Source: Arthrobacter sp. Soil762
GTDB lineage: Bacteria; Actinomycetota; Actinomycetes; Actinomycetales; Micrococcaceae
Length of the DNA stretch: 64,000 bases
Reading direction: 5' to 3'
Assembly (NCBI RefSeq): GCF_001428335.1
Contig: NZ_LMSG01000001.1
Coordinates: 434,841 to 498,840, forward strand
Shown: positions 19,190 to 26,913 of the stretch, piece by piece
Layout of the letters: every line of letters begins with the position of its first letter
How positions within the stretch are numbered: the stretch's first letter is position 1
Notes under the pieces: model-generated
Told to the model about the DNA's origin: nothing
The model's database searches: none
Seen by the model: the letters and a program-made list of their open reading frames with translations, nothing else
Made by a program: the position numbers and the translations under genes

Positions 19190-22100
19190 TCAGAGCTCCG
19201 AGGCCGGAACTCCTACGCCCAGGATGATGGGCGCGTTGGCGGCAACCGGTTTGTCGGCCACAGGAGCCTTGACGGGCTCCGGCGCCTTGGCGGCGTGGGT
19301 GTGTCCGGCGGCAGCCACCGGAGCGGCTTCGTGATGTTCTACGGACGTGGCGTTGGCTGCGCCCTGGGCACGGCTGGCACTCCGGTTCCGCCGGGGACGG
19401 CGGGCGCGGGGCTCCTCGGTGTGGTCGGAGTAATCCTTCTCCGCCGCGGCTGGCTGCTGCTGGCGGGCAGGTTCGGCCGCCCGGCTTTCAGTTGCCTGGA
19501 CTGCCGGCGGCGTGCTTTCCGCTACAGGAGCCGGCTCACCAAGGTGGGCGAAGGCCTCCGCGAGGCGGTCAAGTGTCAGGGCAGGTGCGTGCGGCTGGTC
19601 ATCGTGGTGCGCAACGAACGGAAGCACCACCTGCTCGCCGCCGAATGTCAGCACTGCGGCCGGGCGGCCGTTGGAGTCCGTTTCGGACTGCCCAACCGGA
19701 GCCGGCACCGGAGCCGCAGGCTGCCGTCCCGCGGCAGCTGATGCGTGAGCCACCTCGTCGTCATGCAGATGCGCAGCGTGGGCTGCGGCCGCAATGTTCG
19801 CAAGCGCTGCCCGCGTGGCCTCCGCCTTCGCATGGCGCTCGGCATCGCTGGCTTCCGGGTGGACCGTGTGGATCTGCACCGGAGCTGCCGGTGCTGTTTC
19901 CAGCGCCTGGCCGCCCCGTCCGCGGCGGCGCTTCCGGTCAGTGCGGCCACCCGGCTGGCTGTCCGGGCGCTGGCTGTCAGTCCGCACGCTGTCGGTGCGC
20001 TGGGGTTCCGGGCGGCTGTCAACCCGCTGCACGTGGTGCTCAGCGGCTACCGTGTTGGCGCGGCGGTGTTCCACGGGGTCGTCGTGGGTGACGATTCCGC
20101 GGCCTGCACAGGTTTCACACTGCTCGCCGAAGACTTCCAGGAGCCCGGTGCCCATGCGCTTGCGCGTCATCTGCACGAGGCCCAGCGAGGTCACTTCGGC
20201 CACCTGGTGCTTGGTCCGGTCGCGGCCCAGGCATTCCACCATGCGGCGCAGGACAAGGTCGCGGTTGGATTCGAGGACCATGTCGATGAAGTCGATGACG
20301 ATGATGCCGCCGATGTCGCGGAGCCGGAGCTGCCGGACCACTTCTTCAGCTGCCTCGAGGTTGTTCTTGGTGACGGTTTCCTCGAGGTTGCCGCCGCTGC
20401 CGGTGAACTTGCCGGTATTGACGTCCACCACGGTCATGGCTTCGGTGCGGTCGATCACCAGCGAGCCGCCCGAAGGCAGGAAGACCTTGCGTTCCAGGGC
20501 CTTGTGGATCTGCTCATCGATCCGCCACGCAGCGAAGATGTCCTGGTCCTTGGTCCACTTTTCCAGGCGGCCCACGAGATCCGGGGCCACGTAGGTGACG
20601 TAGGCCTCGATGGTGTCCCAGGCCTCTTCACCGGAGACGATCAGCTTGGAGAAGTCCTCGTTGAAGACATCACGGACCACCTTGATGGTGAGGTCAGGTT
20701 CGCCGTAGAGCAGCTCCGGCGCAAGGATCTTGGTGGACGTGGACTGGCTTTCGATGCCCTCCCACTGCGCGCGCAGCCGGTTGATGTCGTGCGTGAGCTC
20801 CTCTTCCGAGGCGCCTTCGGCAGCGGTGCGGACGATGACGCCGGCGTGCTCCGGGAGGCGGTCCTTGAGGATGCGCTTGAGGCGGTTTCGCTCGACGTCG
20901 GGCAGTTTGCGGGAGATTCCGGTCATGGAGCCTCCGGGCACATAGACCAGGTAGCGGCCGGGCAGCGAGATCTGGCTGGTCAGGCGTGCACCCTTGTGGC
21001 CCACGGGATCCTTGGTGACCTGGACCAGGACGGTGTCGCCGGACTTGAGCGCATTTTCGATCCGGCGCTGCTTGCCTTCGAGGTTAACGGCTTCCCAGTT
21101 CACTTCACCGGCGTACAGGACGGCGTTGCGGCCGCGTCCGATGTCAACAAACGCCGCTTCCATGGACGGCAGGACGTTCTGCACCTTGCCGAGGTAAACG
21201 TTGCCGATCAGGGAGTCCTGCTGGGTCTTGGAGACAAAGTGCTCGGCCAGGACGCCGTCTTCGAGGACGCCGATCTGGATTCTGTCGTCGCGCTGGCGGA
21301 CAATCATCTGCCGGTCGACGGATTCACGGCGGGCCAGGAACTCGGCCTCGGTGATGACGGTGCGGCGGCGGCCGGTGTCGCGGGACTCGCGGCGGCGCTG
21401 CTTCTTGGCTTCGAGGCGGGTGGAGCCCTTGACGGACGTGACGCGGTTGTTGACCGGCGCTTCGGTCGCGGCGCGCGGTGCGCGGACGCGGGTCACCGTG
21501 TTGGGCGGGTCGTCGCCTTCGCCTCCGGTCAGTTCCAGATCCTGGTCGCCACGGCGGCGGCGACGACGACGGCGGGACGTCACGCCCTCATCGGCCCGCC
21601 CGGCGGACTCCTCATCTGTTTCTTCGGCTGCGCCTTCGTCGCCTTCGTTATCCCCGTCAGCATCGCTTTCGCCTGTGCGGCTGCGACCACGGCGACCACG
21701 GCTGCGGCGCCTGCGGCGGCCGTTGGCGTCGTCCGTTTCGCCTTCTTCGACGTCGTCCTCTTCCGGCTCTTCAACCACGGCAGCAACCGGCGCGGGGCGG
21801 ACCACCGTGCTGAGGTCGGGGGCCTGGAAAAGCACCGATGTGGTGGACGCCGGCTCAAGGAACAGTGAACTGAACGGGCTGGCAGTCTCAGCAGCAGCTG
21901 GCTCTTCAGCCGGCGCGGCGGCAGCGTTGACGGGGGCGACGGCGGCTGCGGGCGCGGTGGCCTCCGATACGGCGACTTCCTCTGCTTCCGGGGCCGGCGT
22001 TGCCGCAGTTTCAGGGGCTGCCTGTTCCGGAGCCGTTTGGTCGACGGCCGCGGGAGCGACGTCGGGGGCCGAGGTTTTGCGGGTGGCCACGCGGCGGCGG

Positions 22101-22468
22101 CGGACAGGCTTGGTCTCCGCTGCAGCCTCAGGGGCTGCGGCCTCGGGTTCGACGGCGGCAGTCCCCACCGCGGCAGTCTCTACGGCGGTCTCGGTAACAA
22201 CGGCGGCAGGTGCTTCCAGAACCTCAGCAGCGAAGGCCGGCAACGGTTCGGCGGCGACCACCGTCTTACGTGCGCGGGTCCGGCGGACCGGTGCCTTAGG
22301 CTCCGGTGCGGCGTCCGTCGCAGCCTCAGTCTCGGCGGCGTCATTCACCGGTGCGGCCTCTGCGGCCTTCGGTACCGCCTTCCGACGTGTCCGGGTGGCC
22401 TTCTTGGGCGCTTCCGCAGCCTCGGCGACGGCTTCATCATTAACGGCTGGTGTTTGTTCGTTTTCCAT
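19190..22468 (-). CDS. rne: ribonuclease E/G with long tails
   Basis: Endoribonuclease that starts mRNA decay and processes rRNA and tRNA precursors. It is 1092 residues from the ATG at 22468 (AGGAG about 11 bases upstream); a start 252 bp earlier lacks support. The N-terminal 370 residues are Ala/Glu/Pro-rich with Arg clusters near 250-310. The catalytic core covers about 390-800: S1 domain (DRIQIGVLEDG, NVYLGKVQNVLPSMEAAFVD), the metal-binding aspartates in VVDVNTG and IVIDFIDM, and the zinc-link CETC near 786. A second low-complexity tail of about 290 residues follows. Tails on both sides of the core are the actinobacterial layout and probably recruit degradosome partners. Confidence 0.95.
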   Translation of the reverse strand: MENEQTPAVNDEAVAEAAEAPKKATRTRRKAVPKAAEAAPVNDAAETEAATDAAPEPKAPVRRTRARKTVVAAEPLPAFAAEVLEAPAAVVTETAVETAAVGTAAVEPEAAAPEAAAETKPVRRRRVATRKTSAPDVAPAAVDQTAPEQAAPETAATPAPEAEEVAVSEATAPAAAVAPVNAAAAPAEEPAAAETASPFSSLFLEPASTTSVLFQAPDLSTVVRPAPVAAVVEEPEEDDVEEGETDDANGRRRRRSRGRRGRSRTGESDADGDNEGDEGAAEETDEESAGRADEGVTSRRRRRRRRGDQDLELTGGEGDDPPNTVTRVRAPRAATEAPVNNRVTSVKGSTRLEAKKQRRRESRDTGRRRTVITEAEFLARRESVDRQMIVRQRDDRIQIGVLEDGVLAEHFVSKTQQDSLIGNVYLGKVQNVLPSMEAAFVDIGRGRNAVLYAGEVNWEAVNLEGKQRRIENALKSGDTVLVQVTKDPVGHKGARLTSQISLPGRYLVYVPGGSMTGISRKLPDVERNRLKRILKDRLPEHAGVIVRTAAEGASEEELTHDINRLRAQWEGIESQSTSTKILAPELLYGEPDLTIKVVRDVFNEDFSKLIVSGEEAWDTIEAYVTYVAPDLVGRLEKWTKDQDIFAAWRIDEQIHKALERKVFLPSGGSLVIDRTEAMTVVDVNTGKFTGSGGNLEETVTKNNLEAAEEVVRQLRLRDIGGIIVIDFIDMVLESNRDLVLRRMVECLGRDRTKHQVAEVTSLGLVQMTRKRMGTGLLEVFGEQCETCAGRGIVTHDDPVEHRRANTVAAEHHVQRVDSRPEPQRTDSVRTDSQRPDSQPGGRTDRKRRRGRGGQALETAPAAPVQIHTVHPEASDAERHAKAEATRAALANIAAAAHAAHLHDDEVAHASAAAGRQPAAPVPAPVGQSETDSNGRPAAVLTFGGEQVVLPFVAHHDDQPHAPALTLDRLAEAFAHLGEPAPVAESTPPAVQATESRAAEPARQQQPAAAEKDYSDHTEEPRARRPRRNRSASRAQGAANATSVEHHEAAPVAAAGHTHAAKAPEPVKAPVADKPVAANAPIILGVGVPASEL

Positions 22469-22922
22469 ATGTGGCAACACTCCTGCCCCTGACGTACCGC
22501 CACATCCGGCACCCATTGGGGCACATATTGTCAAAACCCGCAGGCGTTGACAGAAGTCAAGTGGATACTCCCAGGTTCGCACCGGCAGAGGGGTGCGGCA
22601 GCCCGTGGGAGCCGTCGGCTGTGTCCTGAAACCCGTTGTTCTAAACGCCACAACCAGGTGCCGACCAATGGAATTGCGGGAAGCCGGATCAGAGAATCCG
22701 AAGCCTGCCCTGCTCATCATTGGCGGTCTTGAAACAAGCCACCGGACCGGAGTCCGAATGTGGGTCGGCCTCCAGCCATGTTCATTCTCTCACACCCGGG
22801 CTGAAAGGCGGCGGAACCACGGGCAACGGATCGGTACCTGACGGCGCTGACTGAATGCTGCTTCCAGTCACCGGCGTTACAATCGGGGCAAGGAGCACCC
22901 GAAGCAAAGGACGCCACACACC
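22469..22922. other. 454-bp intergenic region between rne and the VKOR gene
   Basis: Divergent starts leave 454 bp without a credible gene. It must hold both promoters and, given the RNase E gene's distance, probably a long rne leader. TTGACA-like hexamers occur on both strands near 22530-22555 but no well-spaced -10 is obvious. Short frames here overlap neither a ribosome binding site nor a recognisable protein. Confidence 0.5.
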
Positions 22923-23597
22923 ATGCCCAGCATTTCCTCCCACGGCACCGACACGCCGGCTGCCTCCCCTGCGGCGGAGCCGTTTCCCGCCACGCCCGGG
23001 ACTGTGCCGCCGATGGCACGTAACCGGCCCCTTGGCTGGCTGATGGTAGTCACCGGCGCCATCGGCTGGCTTGCCTCGGGGGCGCTGGTCCTGGAAAAGC
23101 TCGCTGTCCTCGAGGATCCGAATCACGTAACGGCCTGCGACGTTAATCCGTGGATCTCCTGCGGTCAGGTCATGCAGACGTGGCAGAGCTCGGCGTTCGG
23201 GTTCCCCAACATGTTCATTGGCATCGTTGCGTTCGCCGTCATCATCACCGTGGGCATGGCCCTGCTGTCCGGCGCCACCTTCGCCCGCTGGTACTGGACA
23301 GGTCTCCAGGCCGGCGTCACGCTCGGCTTCGCGTTTGTGGTGTGGCTCTGGTCCCAGGCACTTTACGACATCCATATCCTGTGCCCGTTCTGCATGATCG
23401 TCTGGGCCGCGATGATCCCGCTCTTCGTCTGGGTAACCATCCGCAACGTCGTCCACGGCGTCATCCCCGTCCCGGCAGGTACTGCACGTGTGCTGGGCGA
23501 ATCGGGCTGGATCATCACGGCGCTGCTGTACGTGGCGGTCATCGCCAGCATCTTCTTCGCCTTCATCCAGGTGTTTGCGGGAACCTCGGGCTTCTGA
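22923..23597 (+). CDS. vitamin K epoxide reductase (VKOR) family membrane protein
   Basis: Quinone-linked thiol oxidase that re-oxidises DsbA-like partners during disulphide formation at the cell surface. It is 224 residues. A 30-residue soluble leader is followed by about five membrane segments (35-60, 97-120, 128-147, 150-172 and 192-216). The loop cysteines C72 and C80 (ACDVNPWISCG) and the active CxxC, C154-P-F-C157, next to the quinone site are all present. AAGGA lies about ten bases before the ATG. No DsbA-like partner is adjacent. Confidence 0.92.
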   Translation: MPSISSHGTDTPAASPAAEPFPATPGTVPPMARNRPLGWLMVVTGAIGWLASGALVLEKLAVLEDPNHVTACDVNPWISCGQVMQTWQSSAFGFPNMFIGIVAFAVIITVGMALLSGATFARWYWTGLQAGVTLGFAFVVWLWSQALYDIHILCPFCMIVWAAMIPLFVWVTIRNVVHGVIPVPAGTARVLGESGWIITALLYVAVIASIFFAFIQVFAGTSGF

Positions 23598-23640
23598 CGC
23601 GAGCCCCGCACAAACGCACAACAGGCGCCAACGGACAAGC

Positions 23641-23692
23641 GCGAACGGACACTGGAGGCCCCGGTTTCCCGGGGCCTCAAGTGTCCGTTCGC
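23641..23692. repeat. nested inverted repeat, REP-like or bidirectional terminator
   Basis: A 52-nt near-perfect palindrome. The outer arms GCGAACGGACACT and AGTGTCCGTTCGC pair perfectly. The inner arms AGGCCCCGG and CCGGGGCCT pair across a TTTC loop, with a 2-nt bulge on each side between outer and inner stems. It sits between the convergent VKOR and ndk genes. Further partial copies of the outer arm (CAACGGACA before it and GGTGTCCGTTAGCGC after it) flank it, which is more than a simple terminator needs. Confidence 0.8.
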
Positions 23693-23734
23693 ACTGTGGA
23701 CTCAGGTGTCCGTTAGCGCAGATCGCGGTGGACG

Positions 23735-24154
23735 TTAGTCCTGGAACCAGATCTTGATTTCGCGCTCGGCCGAGTCCACGGAGTCGGAGCCGTGGACCAG
23801 GTTCTGCTGGACCTTCAGGCCCCAGTCGCGGCCGAAATCGCCACGGATGGTGCCTGGAGCCGCGGTGGTGGGATCGGTGGTGCCTGCCAGGGACCGGAAG
23901 CCTTCGATGACGCGGTGGCCTTCGAAGATCGCGGCCACCACCGGTCCGCTGAGCATGAATTCAACGAGGGGCTCGTAAAACGGCTTGCCCATGTGCTCTT
24001 CGTAGTGCTGCTCCAGCAGTTCCCGGCTGGCGTCAACCTTCTTCAGTTCAGCGAGGGTGTAGCCTTTGGCCTCAATACGGCCCAGGATGGCGCCGCTGAG
24101 GTTGCGGGCAACGCCGTCGGGCTTGATCAGTACCAGGGTGCGCTCAATGGTCAT
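23735..24154 (-). CDS. ndk: nucleoside diphosphate kinase
   Basis: Balances nucleoside triphosphate pools by phosphate transfer through a phosphohistidine. It is 139 residues from the ATG at 24154, the family's normal length; an earlier in-frame start would add an implausible leader. The catalytic histidine is H121 in [14 protein letters not shown], and the N-terminal [12 protein letters not shown] is conserved. It forms the tail of the ileS-folC-DUF4233-ndk series seen in related actinobacteria, here interrupted by a plus-strand gene. Confidence 0.97.
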   Translation of the reverse strand: MTIERTLVLIKPDGVARNLSGAILGRIEAKGYTLAELKKVDASRELLEQHYEEHMGKPFYEPLVEFMLSGPVVAAIFEGHRVIEGFRSLAGTTDPTTAAPGTIRGDFGRDWGLKVQQNLVHGSDSVDSAEREIKIWFQD

Positions 24155-24344
24155 AGCTGCTCCAATGCGTAATGGGTGGGTTTCCCACCAGTTTACGGGG
24201 TTTAGACAGCACCATGGGACGGGTTGTGACCCTTGAAGGTCCCAGCCGGATGCCCCCTTGTCTTCCCGCCCGCAACTGGACACACTGAAAGGTGGCCGCG
24301 CCAACAGCCGTCTACGGCCGGATGCGAGAGAGAGGACGCCGACG

Positions 24345-25103
24345 ATGGACAACAAGGAGCTTGTAATGAAAGCGGGGAGCGAGCTTTTCATTGACCGCGA
24401 CTTGGGGGCGGTGGACCGATGGTGGGCAACGGACTACCGCCAGCACAGCGCCATGGTCGCCGACGGACCGGGGGCGTTGCGCGGTCTGGTGGCCGGCCTG
24501 CCCGAAGGGTTCCGCTTTGAACCGGCCAGGATGCTTGCCGACGGTGATCTGGTCGCAGTGCACTGTGTCTACCACGGCTTCGGGCCGGATCCGCTCGTGG
24601 CGTTCGACCTGTTCCGTGTCGCGGACGGCCGGATCGCCGAGCACTGGGACGCGCTCCAGCCGGCAATTCCCAGCACCGCCAGCGGCCGGAGCCAGGTCGA
24701 CGGTCCGGCCGAAGTCACCGCACCGGAACAGACTGAGGCGAGCCGCGCCGTCGTCGTGGGTTTCGTCGAAGCGGTCCTTAAAGGCGGGCAAGTCGACCGG
24801 ATCACGGAGTTCATCAGCACGGAGCAGTACGACCAGCACAACCCCGGCGTCGCTGACGGCCTGGACGGGCTGGGTGCGGCGTTGAAGTCGTGGGGTGAAC
24901 AGGGCATCACGATGCAGTACGACACCTTGTACCGTTCAGTCGCCGAGGGCGAGTTCGTGCTGACCCAGTCCGAGGGGCGGCTGGGCGGCAAACCCACCGC
25001 GTTCTACGATCTGTTCCGGGTCGACGGAGGCAAGATCGTCGAGCACTGGGATGTCGTGGCGGACATTCCGGAGTCATTGCCCCACGGCAACGGCCTCTTC
25101 TAG
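24345..25103 (+). CDS. tandem SnoaL-like (NTF2-fold) protein
   Basis: A protein of 252 residues made of two SnoaL/NTF2-like halves, about 1-120 and 135-250. Each half ends in a similar strand pair ([18 protein letters not shown] and [19 protein letters not shown]), and each has an early Gln/His pair ([11 protein letters not shown] and [11 protein letters not shown]). Such folds serve as small cyclases, isomerases or ligand-binding proteins; no specific activity can be claimed. I chose the ATG at 24345 because AGAGAGAGGA precedes it. It is oriented against its neighbours and its stop overlaps the DUF4233 stop by 4 bp. Confidence 0.85.
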   Translation: MDNKELVMKAGSELFIDRDLGAVDRWWATDYRQHSAMVADGPGALRGLVAGLPEGFRFEPARMLADGDLVAVHCVYHGFGPDPLVAFDLFRVADGRIAEHWDALQPAIPSTASGRSQVDGPAEVTAPEQTEASRAVVVGFVEAVLKGGQVDRITEFISTEQYDQHNPGVADGLDGLGAALKSWGEQGITMQYDTLYRSVAEGEFVLTQSEGRLGGKPTAFYDLFRVDGGKIVEHWDVVADIPESLPHGNGLF

Positions 25104-25549
25104 TCCGTTTGGCCACCCTCCGCCCCGTGCGACGCGTTCCACTCGGCCTGTTCGCGTTCGCGCTTTGCGGCTTCTGAATCGATCCGGATGCCGGTGCGGA
25201 TTCCGTACCACCAGGCCAGGCCGAACAGCGCGCCAACCAGGAACATCATGGGCTCAACGATGCCGGTAAGGATCAGCACAATCTGCAGGATCCAGCCCAG
25301 TCCCACGCCCCAAGGCTTGGACAGCACCGCGCAGGCCAGGATCATCACTACGCTCAGTGCGATGCCGATGCCCAGGATCAGCGCCGGCGGAAACTCGCCG
25401 CGCCTGAGTCCAAAGACGGCCAGTGTTGCGAAAAAGACCACAAACGCTTCAAGCAGCAGGACGGTGGAGGCAAACATCACCTTGGTGGACCGGCGCTTCT
25501 TGGGCATTCCCGGGCGCCATTCGCGCTGCGCTTTGGTCAGCTTCGCCAC
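25100..25549 (-). CDS. DUF4233 four-helix membrane protein
   Basis: An integral membrane protein of 149 residues with a short basic N-terminus and four hydrophobic segments (about 23-47, 54-76, 80-102 and 105-124), ending in a charged cytoplasmic tail (EREQAEWNASHGAEGG). The position right after folC is typical of the actinobacterial DUF4233 family, whose function is unknown. The GTG at 25549 starts two bases after the folC stop, so translation is probably coupled; a longer reading frame upstream lies within folC and is rejected. Confidence 0.88.
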   Translation of the reverse strand: MAKLTKAQREWRPGMPKKRRSTKVMFASTVLLLEAFVVFFATLAVFGLRRGEFPPALILGIGIALSVVMILACAVLSKPWGVGLGWILQIVLILTGIVEPMMFLVGALFGLAWWYGIRTGIRIDSEAAKREREQAEWNASHGAEGGQTD

Positions 25550-25551
25550 GG

Positions 25552-26910
25552 CTAGGCCTCCGTCTTTCCGAGCAGGATCCGGGCTTCCGCCACCAGGGTA
25601 ATGGACCCCGTCACCAGCACGCCGCCGGAGAGGTCGTCGCTGGCTTCGGCGCGTTCCACGGCCCATTCGAGGGCGTCGTCGAGCTTCTCAGCAATGTGGA
25701 TGTTGTCTTCGCCGAAGCCCATTTCCACCGCCAGTTCAGCCAGTTCGGCCGCGGGCACTGCCCGTGGCGAATTGGACTGGGTGAAGCAGTATTCCTGGGC
25801 GATCTCGCCCAGGGATTCCTTGAGCTGGCTCAGGATCTCTTCGGCATCCTTCTCCTTCAGGACTCCGACCACCGGCACCAGACGGGTGAAAGTGAAGGCC
25901 TCCTGGATGGCCTCGGCCGAGACCCTGATGCCGTCCGGGTTGTGGGCCGCGTCCACGATGATGGTGGGCGCGGTGCGGACAACCTCCAGGCGACCAGGGG
26001 ACGTGACGGATGCGAACGCTTCCTGGAGTACCTCGGCGTCAAGTTCCTTCTCGCCGCCAAAGAAGGCCTCGAGGGCTGCCACTGCCACTGCTGCGTTCTG
26101 GGCCTGATGCGCGCCGTGCAGCGGCAGCAGCAGTTCAGGGTACCGGCCGGCGATGCCCTGGATACTCACCACCTGGCCGCCCACGGCAACCGTCCGGGAT
26201 TCGACGCCGAACTCCACACCTTCAAACCGGAACGGGACTCCCACGTCCTTGGCTTTCTCGAGCAGCACCTGCGCAGCATCAACGGGCTGCGAGGCACTGA
26301 TGAGGTATCCACCGGGCTTGATGATACCGGCCTTCTCATAGGCAATGTCCTCGGTGGTATCGCCCAGCAGGTCGGTGTGGTCCAGGGAAATGGGGGTGAC
26401 CACGGAAACCAGGCCGTCGCCCACGTTGGTGGCATCGGTGATACCGCCCAGACCCACCTCGATCACGGCCACGTTGACCGGCTGGTCCGCGAAGATCGCG
26501 AAGCCCAGGATGGTCAGGCACTCGAAGTACGTGAGCCGGGGCTCCCCCGCCGCTGTGAGTTCGTCGTCGACGATCTGCAGGTACGGGCGGATCTCGTCCC
26601 AGATCCGGACGAACGTTTCGTCAGAGACGGGGTGGCCGTCGATGCTGATCCGCTCGGTGACCTTGGACAGGTGCGGGCTGGTGTAGCGGCCGGTACTCAG
26701 GCCGTGCGCGCGCAGCCCGGCCTCAATCATCCGGGCCGTGGAGGTCTTGCCGTTGGTGCCGGTCACATGGATGATCGGGAACGCCTTGTTGGGCTCCCCC
26801 AGCACGTCCATGGCCCGGAACAGCGGCGCGAGACGCGGCTCCATCTTGTTTTCCGGCGCACGCCCCAGCAGCTCGGCGTAGACACTTTCCACGGAGAATT
26901 CGTCAGTCAT
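25552..26910 (-). CDS. folC: folylpolyglutamate synthase / dihydrofolate synthase
   Basis: Adds glutamate to dihydropteroate and folates, keeping the cofactor in the cell (Mur ligase family). It is 452 residues. The ATP-binding loop GTNGKTSTARMIE is near 51-63, followed by the Mur-like TSPHL and later DAAHNPDGI motif. It starts 3 bp after the ileS stop, consistent with an ileS-folC operon, and is followed immediately by the DUF4233 gene. Nothing unusual in length or motifs. Confidence 0.96.
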   Translation of the reverse strand: MTDEFSVESVYAELLGRAPENKMEPRLAPLFRAMDVLGEPNKAFPIIHVTGTNGKTSTARMIEAGLRAHGLSTGRYTSPHLSKVTERISIDGHPVSDETFVRIWDEIRPYLQIVDDELTAAGEPRLTYFECLTILGFAIFADQPVNVAVIEVGLGGITDATNVGDGLVSVVTPISLDHTDLLGDTTEDIAYEKAGIIKPGGYLISASQPVDAAQVLLEKAKDVGVPFRFEGVEFGVESRTVAVGGQVVSIQGIAGRYPELLLPLHGAHQAQNAAVAVAALEAFFGGEKELDAEVLQEAFASVTSPGRLEVVRTAPTIIVDAAHNPDGIRVSAEAIQEAFTFTRLVPVVGVLKEKDAEEILSQLKESLGEIAQEYCFTQSNSPRAVPAAELAELAVEMGFGEDNIHIAEKLDDALEWAVERAEASDDLSGGVLVTGSITLVAEARILLGKTEA

Positions 26911-26913
26911 AGC

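Noticed and set aside
21540..21740. Arg-codon repeats in rne that look like a microsatellite
   Set aside because: They encode Arg/Asp/Glu-rich linkers of RNase E. The repeats are codon-level low complexity, not an independent element.
19745..21868. Plus-strand frame of 707 aa across the RNase E gene
   Set aside because: Fully antisense to rne, which has clear S1 and catalytic motifs. No domain is recognisable in the antisense frame.
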